Shown one piece after another: positions 60,580-64,000 of a DNA stretch of 64,000 nt (the first letter of the stretch is position 1; every line of letters begins with the position of its first letter). Below the pieces are notes generated by a model. That model ran no database searches. It was given only the letters and a program-made list of their open reading frames with translations, and was not told where the DNA came from. Origin of the DNA: Marsupella aquatica (taxonomy: Eukaryota; Marchantiophyta); the NCBI GenBank assembly GCA_973895155.1, contig OZ316892.1:8618001-8682000 (forward strand), given 5' to 3'. The translations under genes were made by a program, and so were the position numbers.

Positions 60580-62845
60580 TTGCGATAGCCAGATAAACCC
60601 ATGTTTATACTTCTCGGATAATTTTTTTCCCCTTGGGAAATTTTTCTTGGATGCGGAGTGCGGGATCGGTTGGATTGTGTAATCCATCGCGCAGGAGGTG
60701 ATTGTGCAGTTGTTTTGTTTTGGCAAAACCTCCCCCGTCGACCTGCACATCTATGGCAAAGTATGGAATGCCGGAGAATCATCAGCTATGAAAAGCTTTC
60801 TCGGGCTAATAACGAGCACTGCCACGCCGAGTATGGAATGACGGAGAGTATCGTGAACTATCAAATACTTTCACGAGCTATAATGAATTCAGATGTGAAT
60901 GGTACAACTTTGTTGGGTCATACCGTCCCTCTACCCTTTTCTCCAGCTGTCGAATTAAACTTTGCTCGGCTGCCCCGTATCCCTAGGAGTGAACTCCCAG
61001 CAGCGATTATAGTTTGACAGTTTTAGGGGAACTGTAATTACGTAGGACAAATTTTGGCGTTTGTTACACTAGATGCTTTTAACATGGAACCGTGTGAAGA
61101 TATAGTATCTCCTGCAGAAGCTGAGTAGGTTGCATAGTTTATTTGTGGTTAGCTCTGCGTACAAAGACAGACCTCAAATGCTGGACATAATGTCAGTATG
61201 TTTTGTTTAAACCCTGGGACTTCAAAGGTGTCCAATTTGACGGCCTGGTGTATTTTTAATGCTCGGTTTGACTGTCATCACTTCAGTGTACCAGCTAATT
61301 ACAGGGTTGATACGGTGATTTCGTCCCTAATTCTGATCGGTGTGTCAAGTGATTGTGGTACTGAGGGAACTGTCGCATCTTGTCCGAATGAAGTAGTCGA
61401 CTTGCTAGTGTTCGAACGATGGGTCGATGCGTGAAGTTGGGGTGGCCGATGGAGTATTGGATGCGGTGTACATGGAGTTGAAGTAACCGGTGCTCGAATG
61501 ACAAGTAACGGATAAGTAGTGAACTTGCATGCCCGAATTCTCGAAGAATCGATCTTTCCAGCCTGGATTGGCCAGGTTTGTGGGTCCGAATCCCACTGGA
61601 AAGCAATTCCTACCTTGTGCTATTTATCTTTTCACCCCTGCGGCTTTGTTGAAAGAGATTAACCGTTAATTGGCCGGAATGTACGAAATTATTTATTGTC
61701 ACGTCTCTTGCGAACGGTAGCCGTCGTTGCCTACATGGCAATATAGATTTGCACAGAAGGACATCAGGCTGGGTCCCGGTAGGCTCATTGCTCGATGTCA
61801 GTTTAATTTTTTCTCCGCTTCAGAGCATTTGGTGCGCCTCCCCCCTCCCCATAGAGGGACGGCTCTTGTTATCTGCCCATAATTTGCTTTCTCCCCAGGG
61901 AAGATCTCCACTTGATATGTTTACATTGCTTTAAACCGCCACTGTCCATCAAAGAAACCTGGATCCACCAGGTTTCTTAATTTAGGGCATGTCCAGCTCC
62001 GGGCATCCCCCGACAGTTTTTGGCCGGTCAGTGTGGCCGATACTTTTTGGACGGGTCAGGTGTGCAAATGTAGCTCGGTGTCCCTACTAGATTTGCGGAG
62101 GGCGTGAGAGTTATTGGAAGTCCTGGTCCAGCTTCACTCCGCCCATGCTGCGCGAGTGTCAATAGCAGACTCGAGCAATTCTTGCTCTCCGGTGCTCAGC
62201 AAGTGTTCAGCAAGTGTTCAGCCACATGAGTCGACCATTTCTCCTGAACCCATGCTGCTGAATAGCATGGAACGTGATTGCTTGAATATGTGAAGTGTCC
62301 TGCACCTCTCTTCCGCCCATGCTGTGCAAGTGGAGAATGGATCGTGAACTCCTTATGAACCAATATTACTGCACATAACTGTTCAGCAGCCGAGTCGTGC
62401 AATTATCATACCCCATTCTACTACGCAGCAAATTCTGCTTTTCATGAGCAGAGCGTTCATCCACAGATCGAGATTTCACATGCCAAGCTTCAGTTGTCGG
62501 CAGCAGCGAAGTAGGAGTTACCTTCACGTTTATATTTCGACGAGTTCGGCTGGCAAGGTGGACATCGTACTGAATGAGCTCGGCCTTCAGGCCCGTCTTG
62601 CACTTGTGAGAGAGTTTTAGAATTGGAATATGTCACACTATCAATTTGCCATTCACAAGATCTTGTCCCAGACGTCGGGAATAAGTCCACCCAACTGTGC
62701 TAATTTATTTTCTCTGTAGTGGTCCCCGGGGTGGTGCCACTACTGATTGGGTTTCACCATTCATTGAGCCTCGGCCGTTCATTAATTGCTAGTAGGTGGA
62801 AAGTCAATTCGGATAAAAACGATTAGTGCAACTTCGATAATTGCT
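60580..62845. other. Stretch without a recognised gene
   Basis: A degenerate repeat of AGTATGGAATG(C/A)CGGAGA lies at 60760 and 60830. Short frames have no recognised motif. Direct repeats of CAGCAAGTGTT occur at about 62200. Confidence 0.35.
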
Positions 62846-62849
62846 GTAA

Positions 62850-63128
62850 TTGAAAGGTCAGCCTGAACAGGACAGTGCTCATGGAACAAGATTTACACTT
62901 CACATCATTTCCGTCTCTATTCTGCTGCACTCATCTTTGCAACTTCATCCATCTCTTGTTCTTCCTTTCCCTTGCCTTGGTCCCGATCGAACAAGTCTTG
63001 CACTTTCCCAGAAGTCTCTGTCTTCAAAATTCACTGTCAAAGATCTCGATTTTGCAGCTCCAAAACAAGAAGCCTCAGAACCCGAGAAACGCCTGCAATC
63101 TCGTTTGAGACTCACCCATCAACAATAG
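62850..63128 (+). CDS. Unassigned open frame, possible exon
   Basis: An open plus-strand frame of 92 codons. Its second half (SSKFTVKDLDFAAPKQE, then EPEKRLQSRLRL) has a charged, protein-like composition. No ATG with good context, no clear acceptor, and no family recognised. Confidence 0.2.
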   Translation: MKGQPEQDSAHGTRFTLHIISVSILLHSSLQLHPSLVLPFPCLGPDRTSLALSQKSLSSKFTVKDLDFAAPKQEASEPEKRLQSRLRLTHQQ

Positions 63129-63884
63129 CACACTAGATTGCGAGTAGACGACAAAAAGGGCTTGACTTGAACATTATGTTGTACTGGTTAATTAGTTGGC
63201 CACACGAACTCTAACAGTGCTCCCGATCACCCTCTCAAAAATCCTGCGGATCTCCCTGGCTTCTCTACTGTCTACAAACTAGACAAGATTTCTTGTCCGA
63301 TCCTGGTTCTTCCTCTCCATATTCCCTTGCCGACATGGTCTGTTGTCTGGATCCAAACCAAAGAATATAGTCATTCATTCTCATCCTCATTTGGTTGCCT
63401 TGAATTCACTCTTTCTGTTTAGGAGGTTTTTTTTTTGAAAGGGCATGCTCAAGTCACTTTTGCAACCCACTATGTTATTCATTTCGTCCTTATGCTGTGC
63501 AGTTGTATTGTCATTGTTCATCGACCTTCCGGTCACTCAGCATGAATAATCTTAGGTAAACTCTATCTTGCAAAAGAAATTGAAGAAATTGCTAATTCCC
63601 CTTCAAATTATTTTGGCTCATGTCTACTTTGCTTGTGGCCTGTTTTTATGCATAGAAGTTGCCCCTATTTTTTCTCATGTATTTGGGTCTTACATGCACA
63701 AATTTAATGAGTTTGTGTACAATTTACTTTCCATCATGCACTGTCTTGCATAATAGTTGTTTGGTCTTGTTTAATTATCTCATTTAAGATATAACATGTA
63801 TTCATTGAACAACAACTAGTATCCTGCCCAACTTTTCTAGGTTTATAGTTGCATGACATTGAATTTAAATTGGCCATGTTGTAG

Positions 63885-64000
63885 GAGTGTCGAGCATGAA
63901 AACAGACCGGCAGAATTGATATCCTATGGAAATGGCATATACCGCTTGTCATGGCCAGTTCCTCCACCAGGACGTCGGAAATTCCGACTTCTGAGACATG
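63885..64000 (+). CDS. Partial exon running off the window, unknown protein
   Basis: After an acceptor TTGTAG| only one frame stays open to the window end: SVEHENRPAELISYGNG then IYRLSWPVPPPGRRKFRLL. The other two frames stop within 13 codons. The ordered, Pro/Arg-rich peptide looks like real coding sequence. Family not recognised. Confidence 0.4.

Noticed and set aside
1-64000. CRISPR arrays, operons or bacterial promoters
   Set aside because: Introns with GT/AG borders, plant telomere motif and LTR/LINE remnants show nuclear eukaryotic DNA; none of the tandem repeats has CRISPR spacing.

Overview
This window looks like nuclear DNA of a streptophyte plant, probably a non-seed lineage (bryophyte, fern, lycophyte or charophyte-grade alga; I cannot place it more finely). 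Three things point there: an intron-rich cycloeucalenol cycloisomerase gene (plant sterol pathway), Arabidopsis-type CCCTAAA telomere repeats inside the sequence, and large amounts of degenerate tandem and mobile DNA around a few multi-exon genes.

Layout. 1-2.6 kb: tandem repeats and no clear gene. 2.7-6.4 kb: two divergent genes, a small 2-exon gene on the minus strand and a 7-exon Ser/Arg-rich coiled-coil protein on the plus strand, with start codons 157 bp apart. 7.2-8.1 kb: a duplicated block flanking an interstitial telomere tract. 8.6-12.0 kb: a complete 8-exon CPI1-like gene on the minus strand. 12.9-22.7 kb: a decayed Ty3/gypsy LTR retrotransposon. 22.8-25.3 kb: several short tandem-repeat fields. 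27.6-36.7 kb: a MORC-family gene on the minus strand (GHKL ATPase, S5 region, CW zinc finger, coiled coils). 37-64 kb: mostly gene-poor repeat DNA with a LINE fragment, tRNA-like SINE heads, a SAP-like transposon-type ORF remnant, and two candidate plus-strand exons (57.25 kb and the last 116 bp).

The most unusual object is the retrotransposon. Between its protease and reverse transcriptase, in the same reading frame, it carries a complete cytosine-5 DNA methyltransferase domain with DNMT3-like motifs (I to X). At the very end of pol, after the integrase, it carries a PHD finger. It is therefore a mobile element that once encoded both a DNA-methylation writer and a probable histone-tail reader. 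The copy is dead: 11 in-frame stops and at least two pol frameshifts. Its ends can be placed by a TGTC...GACA-bounded LTR, an ACAC target-site duplication, and a related uninterrupted copy of the target repeat 0.6 kb downstream. The 5' LTR lacks the last ~176 bp, while an extra copy of that segment sits just before the 3' LTR.

The MORC gene belongs to another chromatin-silencing family. Its neighbourhood with the methyltransferase-bearing element is probably coincidental.
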